From positions 496,001 through 560,000 of the forward strand of contig JADJHZ010000003.1 of assembly GCA_016707205.1 (NCBI GenBank): a DNA stretch of 64,000 nucleotides, read 5' to 3'. Source of the DNA: Haliscomenobacter sp. (GTDB lineage: Bacteria; Bacteroidota; Bacteroidia; Chitinophagales; Saprospiraceae). A program made the position numbers and the translations under genes. The notes beneath the pieces were generated by a model. It had not been told where the DNA came from. It searched no databases and worked only from the letters and a program-made list of their open reading frames with translations. Positions within the stretch are counted from its first letter, which is position 1. Each line of letters starts with the position of its first letter. This document shows positions 34,305-43,727 of the stretch, one piece after another.

Positions 34305-35363
34305 TTAATACGTGTTTCCTGAGGCGCGGCTGGGCCCTATGCGGCCTAATTCAATCCATTGCGCGCCTTCCATGGTGTTGCCGGAACAGGGGCTAACGAC
34401 CATCCACTTCCGCAACAGGCCGTTTTTACCTTGATAAGCCACGTATTGATCTTCCCAATCCACCTGAAGCGAGAGATTAGTTCCATCAATGGCAATCACG
34501 TCGTTGGTAGTAGCGGCGTTTCCGTCCAAATCGATATAGGGATATCCGGTCGTAGCAGGGTCCAGATAGGCTGGCAGGCCCGTCACGGGTTCGGGAAAGC
34601 GGACCAGAGAGAAATCCGGGCTTTCCTGAACGACCAGTTGACGGATTGTTTCCCCGCGCGAGCCGGTCCAGGAGCGTTCCAGAACCCATTCTGCGGTGCT
34701 GTGAAATTCGAAATGGCTCAACACGACCGAGGCCTGTTCCTGGTCCGTTCCGGTCCATTCGAACCCCAGCACATCATCTGCACGAAGGTAGGGAGTCTGC
34801 ACGACGCCGGAGGCGGGATCAATTGGAAGAGCCCGGCTGTTAATAAGCAGTCGAAAAGGTGGAGGGGTAATGGAGCCCCCAAAGACACTCCAGCGGAAAG
34901 CGGCATATCCGTTAGCCGGAATGAGCACCCGGAAGGTAGTCATCCGGTCGTTTGCCACCTCCATGGAGGCGTTATCGCTTGTTTCAACCAATAACCCTGC
35001 TTTGGGAGCTCCGGTGACATCTACCCCAGCGTCACCATATAGGTCTTTGGCCATCCAGCGGGAAGGATCGAAATAGCCCGAGAACCCCGGCTGCTGGCAT
35101 GTCAGGTCGTATACCCGGTCGGTGTGTGCCGCCCCGTTCTCCGGTAACGGCAACGAGCGTAAATGAATTTGATCTTCTTTGTTTTTGCCGGTAAAGGGGA
35201 GTACGTGAACCGGAGGATAGATGATGTGTTCGAAACCCAGAATAAACCGCAACCCTTGGAATGGAATCGGTTCACCTGGGGTTTGGCCGAAAGATGCGCT
35301 CCGGAAAAGTCCGAAAATGCTCAGGATCATCAGAGCGCGCCAGCCTCCTTGCAGCGCTTTCAT
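34305..35363 (-). CDS. Secreted protein of unknown function
   Basis: About 352 residues. Signal peptide ALMILSIFGLFRSASFGQ, then a beta-rich extracytoplasmic body (FRVLIPANGYAAFRWSVFGG, VLGFEWTGTDQEQASVVLSHFEF, PYIDLDGNAATTNDVIAIDG). No T9SS C-terminal signal is seen. Start ATG 35363; the longer frame lacks a signal peptide. I recognise no family. It stands alone, divergent from the SRPBCC gene, with its own terminator. Confidence 0.65.
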   Translation of the reverse strand: MKALQGGWRALMILSIFGLFRSASFGQTPGEPIPFQGLRFILGFEHIIYPPVHVLPFTGKNKEDQIHLRSLPLPENGAAHTDRVYDLTCQQPGFSGYFDPSRWMAKDLYGDAGVDVTGAPKAGLLVETSDNASMEVANDRMTTFRVLIPANGYAAFRWSVFGGSITPPPFRLLINSRALPIDPASGVVQTPYLRADDVLGFEWTGTDQEQASVVLSHFEFHSTAEWVLERSWTGSRGETIRQLVVQESPDFSLVRFPEPVTGLPAYLDPATTGYPYIDLDGNAATTNDVIAIDGTNLSLQVDWEDQYVAYQGKNGLLRKWMVVSPCSGNTMEGAQWIELGRIGPSRASGNTY

Positions 35364-35720
35364 GGGATCGGTTTTTGAGTGTTCTTGGGAAATAGGAAAA
35401 AGCGTCAACGCGATACGTGCGGAGCCTGAACATCAAAAAAACGAATCATGAAAATGCGGAATGGAAGGAGGGAAGATAAACGGCAGTGCCTGCCAGGAAA
35501 TGGTGTGCAGATTGTTTCATGGGATGTTTCGGTTTAAGGGATTATTAAGCTTATTGCTAAACTTACGGGGTAAATATACGCATTCTGTGCATACATGGAA
35601 ACAGGCAAGGGCAAGTTTTTTTTAAATTTTGATTTTTTAACGTTTTTTCTCTTGAACAAAAATGCAGCGCCCGGGTTATGGTACCGAATTTTTTAGCCAG
35701 TCCTGAGCTTTATTAGCGGC
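35364..35720. other. AT-rich divergent spacer
   Basis: About 360 bases between divergent genes with no convincing ORF. It holds AT-rich stretches around 35575-35660 but no clear TAnnTTTG box on either strand. Confidence 0.5.
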
Positions 35721-35767
35721 CGGTGGTTAGCTTCTAACCACTTAACCACCTAACCACTTAACCACCA
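35721..35767. repeat. Period-8 array (TAACCACT/TAACCACC units)
   Basis: Units TAACCACT, TAACCACC, TAACCACT, TAACCACC run right up to the start codon at 35770, so the array occupies the ribosome-binding region. Confidence 0.75.
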
Positions 35768-35769
35768 AT

Positions 35770-36240
35770 ATGCAGGTAAAAGAAAAGCGTTGGCAACAAT
35801 TTATTCCCAGGCCTCTGGAAGACGTCTGGGATTTCTTCTCCCGGCCGGAGAATCTGAACGAAATGACTCCCGATTCGGTATCTTTTGAGATCCTTTCGGA
35901 TATCGCCGGCGTGCGGATGTATCCCGGGATGCTCGTCCGTTACCGGATCAGCCCGTTCGGAGGCATGAAGATGTTCTGGTGTACGGAGATAACCCACGTG
36001 GCAGAAGGGCAGTACTTTATCGACGAGCAACGGTTCGGCCCCTACGCTTTCTGGCATCACCAGCATCATTTTGAACCCAGGGAAGGGGGCGTGCTTATGA
36101 CGGACATTCTTCACTACAAAGTACCTTTTGGCCCGTTGGGAGCCCTCGCCAACCATCTGATCGTCGAACCCAAAGTAGAAGAGATCTTCGCTTATCGCAA
36201 AACGGCGGTAAACCGGCTTTTTGGAGCAGGAGGGTCCTAG
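35770..36240 (+). CDS. SRPBCC (START-like) ligand-binding protein
   Basis: A 156-residue single-domain SRPBCC protein of the CoxG/polyketide-cyclase-like kind: RPLEDVWDFFSRPENLNEMTP at the start, then ITHVAEGQYFIDEQRFGPYAFWHHQHHFE and MTDILHYKVPFGPLGALAN. The hydrophobic pocket fold binds small lipophilic ligands; the ligand is unknown. Convergent with, and overlapping by four bases, the MATE gene. Confidence 0.85.
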   Translation: MQVKEKRWQQFIPRPLEDVWDFFSRPENLNEMTPDSVSFEILSDIAGVRMYPGMLVRYRISPFGGMKMFWCTEITHVAEGQYFIDEQRFGPYAFWHHQHHFEPREGGVLMTDILHYKVPFGPLGALANHLIVEPKVEEIFAYRKTAVNRLFGAGGS

Positions 36241-37623
36241 ATCGAAACCTTTTTCCAATGCCCCTTTCGAAAAATCAGCATAGCGATAATAGCGAGGGCG
36301 GTTTCGCTGATCGCTACGGCCCAGCATACGCCGGCAAGGCCCATATTCAACGTGACGCCCATAAAATACCCGAGCGGGATTTCCATCCCCCAGAAGCAGA
36401 AGAGGTTGATCAGCGTAGGCGTCCGGGTATCCCCTGCCCCATTAAACGCCTGACTGATTACCATGCCATAGGCGAAAAAGATATATCCCAGGCAAATAAT
36501 CCGCAGGCTGAGGACCCCAGCTTCAATGACTTCCGGGTCGGAAGTAAAGATCCCGATTACTTGCCGGCTCAGCGTAAAGAAAAGGATGGAAACGATCAGC
36601 AGGAACACCATATTGATCCATCCCGCTCTCCAGGTAGCTTGTTCTGCCCGGTCCGGCAAGCCGGCGCCCAAATTCTGGCCAACGAGCGTTGCTGCGGCAT
36701 TGGATAGCCCCCACGAGGGAAGGATCGTAAAGATGATCACCCGGATAGCCAAAACATACCCCGCCAGGGCGTCTTCGCCGGAGAACGCAATAATGCGCAT
36801 GAGAAAAATCCAACTAATGGAGGGATGACCATTTGCCCTGCGCCGGTGGCGCCCACCTTGCCCAAGCGCCGGATGATGTCCCAATCCAGCTTCATATGCG
36901 GCCGTTTGAGATGGATCATGCCTTTTTACCGATCAATAAATGGTAGAGCTGGTAAAGCACGCCAATTCCACGGCCCGTGCAAGTGGCTACCGCAGCTCCG
37001 GTTACGCCTAGTTCAGGAAACGGCCCAAGCCCAAAAATCAGAAGCGGATCCAGGAGGATGTTCAGCCCGTTGGCGATCCATAGGGTACGCATGGCGATCA
37101 CCGCATCTCCGGCGCCACGGAATATCCCATTAAATAAAAAAAGAAACACAATGACGATATTCGACCCGAACATGATCCGGGTATAGCCTACCCCCTCTTC
37201 AATAACCTCCGGGGTGGCGCCCATCAGCCGCAGAATATCCTCCGCCAGCAAAAAACCGCTTACCCCAAGCGCTATTCCAAGCCCCAGTCCGATCCATATC
37301 GCCTGTACGGCCGCATGGGAAGCCTTGTCGGGCTGTTTTTCGCCTATCCGCCGGGCGATCATGGCGGTTGCTGCCATGCTTAACCCCATCGCCGCAGAAT
37401 AGATGATCGTTAATACGCCCTCCGTCAACCCAACCGCGTCTACAGCCTTCATGCTGATCTTGGAGACAAAGTAAATGTCCACTATGGCAAATAAGGCCTC
37501 CATGACCATTTCCAGCACCATCGGAATGGAAAGCAAGACGAGTGCCCGATTGAGCCGTTCTTTGGTGAAATCTTTCTCCCCCGAGGAGAGGGCCTCTCTG
37601 AGGAGCTGAAGGAACTTGCGCAT
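36237..37623 (-). CDS. MATE family efflux transporter, two frameshifts
   Basis: Multidrug/toxin extrusion protein of about 460 residues once repaired. The first half (FTKERLNRALVLLSIPMVLEMVMEALFAIVDIYFV, GRGIGVLYQLYHLL) ends early at a T5 run, 36923-36927. Adding one base there gives LIGKKGMIHLKRPHMKLDW. A second missing base at 36822-36824 restores QMVIPSISWIFLMRII. The second half (LSNAAATLVGQNLGAG, FNGAGDTRTPTLINL) is then complete. Exports cationic drugs or toxins with Na+ or H+ coupling. Two lesions in one gene still look like base-calling errors, since each piece is well conserved. Confidence 0.85.
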
Positions 37624-37844
37624 AACCAATATTTACCTGAACTCAAGGTCAGAAAGAAAGAAAACCGTTCCATAAAACGCCGATTTTTTCCCTTCTTTAC
37701 CCAAGTTTTGTATTTTTAGTACCGTTGGGAATAGCCCGTTCGCGAGAGGAACCGTTCCAAACCTAAACAAATGTTTCGAACTACCGCCGCCTCCTTTCGT
37801 TTCTTTTTCATAAATAATCCGCTTCTCAAACCTAATATTGATCT

Positions 37845-40636
37845 ATGCGAATCCGACCTACCCTCCTTGCTCTTTTCGCCACTTTTTCCCTGGTTCAGGC
37901 AGGCGCCCAGCAGGCCAACCTGAAAAAATTGCAACAGGCCGACGTCGCCTCCTGGAAACAAATCCAGCGCCCGGCGATCGCCAATTCTGGCCGATGGGTG
38001 GCCTACACGCTTCAACCCAATGAAGGCGACCCCTCCCTTCATGCGTTTGACGAAGACCAAAACAAAACCTGGGATTTTCCCCGGGCCGACCGGCATGCCT
38101 TCAGCTCCGATAGCCGTTTCCTGGTTTTTATGATCAAACCCCATCGGGACACCCTGATGGCCATGCGCCGCCACAAGGCCAAAAAGGAAGACCTCCCCGT
38201 AGATACCCTGGGTATTTTCGATCTTGGAACCCGGACGCTGACCAAAATCGCGAACGTGCAATCGTTCCAGATTCCCTCTAAATGGCCCGGATTACTGGCT
38301 TATCACCTCGAACCCGGCAAATCGGTTCCCAGAGATACCACGTCCAAATCAAAAAAGAAAGAGAGCGCCGACGCGGGGAGCCGCCTGGTATTACTGAATT
38401 TGAATACCCAGGCAGAAACCGCCATCCCCTTCGTTAAAAGTTTTGCCCTGGCAGAAGAAGCCCCCAAGGTCTTGCTCACAACCACCGGCGACGATGCCCA
38501 AACCGCCCCGGGCGTATATGTATTCGATCCCACTACCTCTGCGTTGCGGCCCGTATTCCGGGGCAAAGGCAATTTCAAACAATTAAGCCTGAACAAGATG
38601 GGCAGTCAGGCCGCTTTTATCGCCGATCTCGACACCACAAAGATTCAGGTACGCCCCTGGGGATTATACCACTGGAAAGGCGGCGCGGATACCGCCAAGC
38701 TGGCCGTTGCTCCGGGCAGCGCGTTTCTCCCTAACGATTGGACGCTAAGCGAAAACGCCAGCCTGGACTTTTCCAAAGACGGATCCAAATTGTTTTTCGG
38801 CATTGCTCCCACGCCGGTGCTCAAAGATACCAGTATGCTCGAAGAGGAAATCGTTCAGGTGGAAGTCTGGAACTACCAGGATTCCCGGATCTTTCCCCAG
38901 CAAAAAGTACAGCTGAACCAGGACCGCCGAAAATCGTATGCCTGCGTTCTGCATACGGCTACCGGTAAAGCAGTGCAATTGGGCTCGCTTGACTTGCCCG
39001 ATGTGCAACGCGGAAAAGAAGGAGATGCCGGGGTTGTCGTAGCATCCACCAGCAAGCCCTATGCTATGCGTAGCACCTGGGAGGGCGGCGGCGCCCGCGA
39101 CGTGTTCCTCGTCGATGTCCTTACCGGAAAAGGAAGCCTGGTGGAGAAAGAACTCAATGGATTCCCCCAGTTTTCTCCGGAAGGAAAATACCTCTACTGG
39201 TACAGCAGCCCCGACACGGCCTGGTTTGCCTACGATATGACGCAAAAGAAAAAGCTCCAACTGACCAGCAACAAAATCGGGACCTTTTACGACGAGCTGA
39301 ACGACGTTCCAGACGATCCCAGCCCGCATGGCGTTGCCGGATGGACCACCAACGACGATTTTCTTATGGTCTATGACCGCTACGATATCTGGCTAATTGA
39401 CCCAACCGGCCGCCTCAAACCTTCCAACCTGACGAACAGCCGCAAATCGGGGCTAAGCCTGCGCTACATCAAAACCGACCCGGAAGAACGGGCGATTGAA
39501 GAGGTAAAGCCTCTACTCCTCCATTTTACCAACGAACAGACGCTGGAGGAAGGCTACCTGTGGTTCGACATCCACGCGGGAAGCAAACGGATCGTCCAGC
39601 AAGGCGCCTATGATTACGGAATGCAGGTGCTCAAGGCCAAACAGGCAACGAAGTGGGCGTTCACCCGGGGCAATTACCAAACCTTCCCCGATCTGCACCT
39701 GAGCGACAACCTCACGGACGCCCGCCGGATCAGCAACGCCAACCCCCAGCAAGCCGAGTTTGGCTGGGGCAGTATCGAACTCCACGAATGGACCTCCCTG
39801 GATGGACAAAAGCTGCGCGGGCTGCTCGTCAAACCCGCCGGTTTCGACCCTGCGAAGAAATACCCCATGATCGTCAACTTCTACGAGCGGAGCTCCGAAG
39901 GGTTGCATGCCCACCGCGCTCCGGAGTGGAACCGCTCCCAAATCAACTATACCTACTACGCCAGCCGGGGATATCTGGTTTTCAACCCTGATATTCCCTA
40001 TAAAGAGGGGTATCCCGGGGAGAGTGCGTTCAATTCCCTCCTGGCCGGTGTTACCTCCCTGATAGACAAGGGGTTTGTAGACCAGGAAAACGTCGCGCTC
40101 CAGGGGCATAGCTGGGGCGGTTACCAGATCGCCTACCTCTTAACCCGGACCAACCTGTTCAAATGCGCCGAATCGGGAGCGCCAGTGGTCAATATGATTT
40201 CCGCCTACGGGGGCGTGCGTTGGGAAAGCGGCATGAGCCGGATGTTCCAGTACGAAAAAACCCAAAGCCGGATCGGCGCTCCCCTTTGGGATAAGCCTCT
40301 GCGCTATATCGAAAACTCGCCGATCTTTTTTGCCGACAAGATCAACACCCCTGTTCTCATCCTGCACAACGACGCCGACGGCGCCGTGCCCTGGTACCAG
40401 GGGATCGAGTTCTATATGGCTATGCGCCGCCTGAGTAAACCCGCCTGGATGCTCAACTACAACGGCGAACCGCACTGGCCGGTCAAGCTTCAAAACCGGA
40501 AAGACTTCCAGCTCCGCATGGAGCAGTTTTCGACTATTACCTTCAGGGCGCTCCTATGCCTAAATGGATGCGCGACGGGGTGCCGGCTATCGAACAAGGT
40601 ATCCGCCAGGGATATGAGCTGATTGAGGAAAAGTAA
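37845..40636 (+). CDS. S9 family prolyl oligopeptidase-like peptidase, frameshift near the C-terminus
   Basis: About 930 residues. Signal peptide (RPTLLALFATFSLVQAGAQQ), a beta-propeller region, then an alpha/beta-hydrolase catalytic domain. Nucleophile Ser in LQGHSWGGYQ, Asp in LHNDADGAVPW and His in NGEPHWPVK. Cleaves peptides outside the cytoplasm. The frame shifts at the T4 run 40527-40530; adding one T gives MEQFFDYYLQGAPMPKWM and ends at the TAA at 40634, a normal S9 ending. Without that correction the frame stops at 40622. A MITE-like element starts 12 bases after the corrected stop. Confidence 0.92.
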
Positions 40637-40648
40637 CGACAGGTACTC

Positions 40649-40800
40649 GGGGCTGTCTCACAAGACGGTTTTTGCCCCCGGCATGAAATTTTATGTTCTT
40701 TTTTCAATTCTAATAAAAAATTGCTCTGCAATTTTTATTAATGAAAAAGAAAATATTTTATTGCTGCCTTGGGCAAAAACCGTCTTTTGAGACAGCCCCC
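40649..40800. mobile_element. MITE-like foldback element, copy 3
   Basis: Termini GGGGCTGTCTCACAAG and CTTTTGAGACAGCCCC, same AT-rich centre as the other copies (AAAAATTGC-TCT-GCAATTTTT). It lies between two convergent genes and includes the last codons and stop of the leftward transporter gene. Confidence 0.88.
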
Positions 40801-41669
40801 CTTCTCTCACGTCTTCGGTATATGTACAACTGTACCGTATTATATACATTCGAATACACGATGTAAAACACCGGCCCCAGCGCAGCAATGGGGTTGACAT
40901 ACGTCAGCGCTACCCAAAGGCCGAACATGGTGTTTTTTCTCCCAAGAGCTAAACCGCTCTCGATGCCGTACGCTTTTCCCCCGATGAGGTACTGGCCGAC
41001 AAGAAAATAAAGCGTTCCGCAAATAATCGTGACTGCTGCTATCAGGACCAGGGTTTGAAGACTCTCGTGCGACCGGTATTGCAGATAGTTACTGGCGTCG
41101 GCCCCAGCGGTGAAAATGTTAAACAAAAAGAGAACGAAAGGAACCTGGTGCGTGCGGTTGATCCAGGGAATCAGAAAAGAAGCCCCGTTGCGAATCAGCC
41201 AGGCGATGAGCAAAGGGATGAAAACGGTCACCGTTACCGGACCGAGAATGTCAAAAACGGCTATTTTCTCCTCCACCGGCAACAGCAAAGGAAGTATTAG
41301 CGGCAAAGTAAGGGCAATCAGCGGGCTGGTCAGCAACACCGATACCGTGACAAATTCTATTTTTCTTCGGAACAACCCGGCAATCACGGGCGCTACCGCC
41401 GCTGTAGGGGCCATCCCCGTCACGAACGCGGTAATCGCGCCCTGGGGGCTGAACGGCAGGATCAGAAAGTAAAACAGCACGGGCATACCAACCTTAGCCA
41501 ACGCTATCCAAAGGTGCAAACGGGTGACCATGCGGGCGTGCAAGGGCACGTTCAGAAAGTTGTAAAACAACATGATCATCAAAAAAGGGCGGATGAGAAA
41601 GGTTCCCTCATGCGCCTGGGGGAACAACGCCCCCAAAATCAGAGCCAGAAAGATGCCGATTGCCTCCAA
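40758..41669 (-). CDS. Bile acid:Na+ symporter (BASS)-like transporter with MITE-derived C-terminus
   Basis: A 303-residue membrane protein with about nine hydrophobic segments. Features such as GMAPTAAVAPVIAGLFRRKIEFVTVSVLLTS and GLALGRKNTMFGLWVALTYVNP match the BASS/arsenite-permease-like fold. It probably exchanges an organic anion with Na+; the substrate is unknown. The final ~14 residues (GAVSKDGFCPRQQ and neighbours) are encoded inside the MITE-like element, so the insertion appears to have replaced the original end. Because the last membrane segment ends before that point, function may be retained. Confidence 0.75.
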   Translation of the reverse strand: MEAIGIFLALILGALFPQAHEGTFLIRPFLMIMLFYNFLNVPLHARMVTRLHLWIALAKVGMPVLFYFLILPFSPQGAITAFVTGMAPTAAVAPVIAGLFRRKIEFVTVSVLLTSPLIALTLPLILPLLLPVEEKIAVFDILGPVTVTVFIPLLIAWLIRNGASFLIPWINRTHQVPFVLFLFNIFTAGADASNYLQYRSHESLQTLVLIAAVTIICGTLYFLVGQYLIGGKAYGIESGLALGRKNTMFGLWVALTYVNPIAALGPVFYIVYSNVYNTVQLYIYRRRERRGAVSKDGFCPRQQ

Positions 41670-41689
41670 CGTATCTATTGCACCCGGGA

Positions 41690-42185
41690 TTAATCATTCA
41701 GAATCCCATCCAGGAAGTGGACGTATCCCTCTTTGGTTTTAACCGACTTGACGACCTTTGCGCCACCTAACTGGAGGCCGTTTGCGGTGCTGACCGATAC
41801 CGCTTTCCCATTCAGGGCAGGGGCGGTAGTCTGTTTTGTCAGTGCTTCAGGGCTATAAGTCCCCAACAGAACATGGCTCTTCACGATAGCCGCAGCCTTT
41901 GGCGCTGTTATCCGGCGCCATCAGCGCGAGTAACTGGTCCACGCCCAATTGGGAAAAGGCCTCGTCCTGTGGTACGAGCAGAGTATATTTTTCTTTCCCC
42001 AGGACGTTAGCCAATCCACCGGCGCCTTCAATCAGACGGAGAAAGGAGGTGGCGTTGGTTTGCAGTTGGACTGCCTCCAGAAAATTATTGGCTGCCGGTA
42101 ATTTGGCGCCGCTGGAACAATGCGGTAAACTCAGGGCTCCGGCAATGAACGTAAATCCAAGGAACAATAACGTGCGGATTTTCAT
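41690..42185 (-). CDS. FAS1 (fasciclin) domain lipoprotein, one frameshift
   Basis: About 165 residues once joined. Signal MKIRTLLFLGFTFIAGALSL with a following HCSSG Cys suggests a lipoprotein. One fasciclin domain follows: NNFLEAVQLQTNATSFLRLIEGAGG, YTLLVPQDEAFSQLG, then SHVLLGTYSPEALT and GYVHFLDGILND. The frame breaks at 41896-41897; removing one base gives NSAKAAAIVKSHVLLG. FAS1 proteins act in adhesion or at the cell surface. Start ATG 42185. Confidence 0.82.
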
Positions 42186-42500
42186 ATCAACAGCTTTTTC
42201 GTCAAATTTCCACAAACATACATATTCACCGCGAATTTGAAAGGAGAACCTACCGGACCTAAATAGGGCAAAAAAAAACTGTCGCCCCGAAAAACACCGA
42301 GCGACAGATCTGCCGGTCATTGAACACGATTGCTCAAGAAGATAGGATCTAACCGGCTACAACTTGATTGAACACCCAATTGACCATGGTTAGCAGAAAC
42401 GCTCTTATCGAGCTGTTTCTGGTATCAAAGTAACGACCTCGCAGCTGGAAAAAAATTGACTTTTATCATTGATTCCGCTGATTTTTGTCACAAAATGTGC
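42186..42500. other. Spacer upstream of the stress pair
   Basis: About 315 bases without a gene. Short inverted pieces occur near 42270-42310 but no strong terminator is seen. The right part is AT-rich and leads into the FNR-like box. Confidence 0.4.
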
Positions 42501-42501
42501 T

Positions 42502-42515
42502 TTGATCAAAATCAG
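42502..42515 (+). promoter_or_regulatory. FNR/CRP-type candidate site
   Basis: TTGAT-CAAA-ATCAG matches the FNR consensus TTGAT-N4-ATCAA at nine of ten positions. It lies 76 bases upstream of the thioredoxin-fold gene that precedes a universal stress gene; such genes are often under oxygen control. Confidence 0.5.
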
Positions 42516-42590
42516 TTTTTCAACTGACCCCCATCATCATTTTGGAGGCTTTTTTCCCAGAATATTGGGAACATATTAATACGGCAAGGA

Positions 42591-42863
42591 ATGGGCCTTC
42601 AAGACATTAGAAAAGATATTAAAGTGTTGGGTGTAGGAACAGCAAAAGATCGGGCGCTGCTGATTTCCGTGTGGGCGGCCGCCAGAGAGTTGGGGCTGCC
42701 AGTCAACATCATCTTGGTCTCCAGCCTGGAGCGCATTCTGGAATCCGGCGTTGGCGCTATTCCTGCTTTAGTTTTTGAGAACCGGGTAGTATGCGAGGGC
42801 CGGCTACCTGCCGTTACCGAGATCATTGATTTGCTGCGGCAGAACTATCCGATCCACGTCTGA
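42591..42863 (+). CDS. Thioredoxin-fold protein lacking the CxxC motif
   Basis: A 90-residue protein resembling the small glutaredoxin-like 'redox-active disulfide' family (beta-alpha-beta start IKVLGVGTAKDRALLISVWAAARELGL, then SLERILESGVGAIPALVFENRVVCEGRLP with a cis-Pro loop). Where relatives have CxxC, this protein has no Cys, so disulfide exchange is unlikely. It lies 21 bases upstream of a universal stress gene and behind an FNR-like site. It may act as a binding module; function unassigned. Confidence 0.7.
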   Translation: MGLQDIRKDIKVLGVGTAKDRALLISVWAAARELGLPVNIILVSSLERILESGVGAIPALVFENRVVCEGRLPAVTEIIDLLRQNYPIHV

Positions 42864-42884
42864 TCTGCCCATAAACGCAGGGCA

Positions 42885-43727
42885 ATGATACATCAGATTC
42901 TTTTTCCAACCGATTTTTCTAAAACGGCAGATCACGCGTTTCCCGCTGCCCTGGAACTGGCTTCTCGTTTTGGAGCTGAACTCACTACGGTGCATGCGTT
43001 TTTGGAACCATTCGTTCCCAAAGGGTACATGACCCGCACCCTCAAGGAAATGGTCGATCAGGCGGACTTTGAAGAGTTCGAGCTGTACCGGGATCAGCTT
43101 CCCAAACTCCACGAAATAGCCAACGCGCTGGGGAAAGGGGACATCCCCATCCGCCATGCCTTTTTTCCCGGGAAGGATATTATCCGCCAGTTGCTGACCG
43201 CTGCGGAAAAAGAAAAGAGCGACCTGATCGTCATGGGTACCACAGGAGCCCGAGGCGTTGAAGAATTTTTCCAGGGAACAGTCGCCTCGGAAGTGATGGA
43301 GCATGCGCCTTGCCCGGTCTTGATTATTCCGGAGGCTGCTTCCCGATATCCTGTATTTAAACGGATTGCTTTTGCCTGCGGATTGGAACCCTCTGAAGAA
43401 GGGGCTCTGTCCTGGCTCAAGCATTTCGCGAACCTCCTGCAAGCAGAAATTATCCGGATCAATCTCCCGGGGGTAGATGAAACGGATTTCGAGATTTACC
43501 AGACCGCATGCGTGGAAGAAGCAGCCGAAACCTCCTTTGTTTTTTGCGATTGCTGGAAAAGCGACGAGTCCATAGCTGCCTTTTTGGAAAGCAGGGAGAT
43601 CGATTTGCTGGCTTTGGCCACCCACAAGACGTCCTTTATCCAGGAGCTATTCCGGCAGAATGTGGAAAAACAAATTGCCCGCCATCTTCCCTATCCCATT
43701 TTAGGCATTCCGGGCCGGAAATCTTAA
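42885..43727 (+). CDS. Tandem universal stress protein
   Basis: A 280-residue protein with two UspA domains. The first is canonical: ILFPTDFSKTADHAFPAALELASRFGAEL at the start and the nucleotide motif MGTTGARGVEEFFQGTVASEV. The second (ILGIPGRKS end, LLALATHKTSFIQELFRQ) is degenerate at the ATP loop. Likely an ATP-binding stress protein induced in low oxygen or stationary phase, given the FNR-like site upstream. Its end overlaps the convergent gene by four bases. Confidence 0.9.
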   Translation: MIHQILFPTDFSKTADHAFPAALELASRFGAELTTVHAFLEPFVPKGYMTRTLKEMVDQADFEEFELYRDQLPKLHEIANALGKGDIPIRHAFFPGKDIIRQLLTAAEKEKSDLIVMGTTGARGVEEFFQGTVASEVMEHAPCPVLIIPEAASRYPVFKRIAFACGLEPSEEGALSWLKHFANLLQAEIIRINLPGVDETDFEIYQTACVEEAAETSFVFCDCWKSDESIAAFLESREIDLLALATHKTSFIQELFRQNVEKQIARHLPYPILGIPGRKS

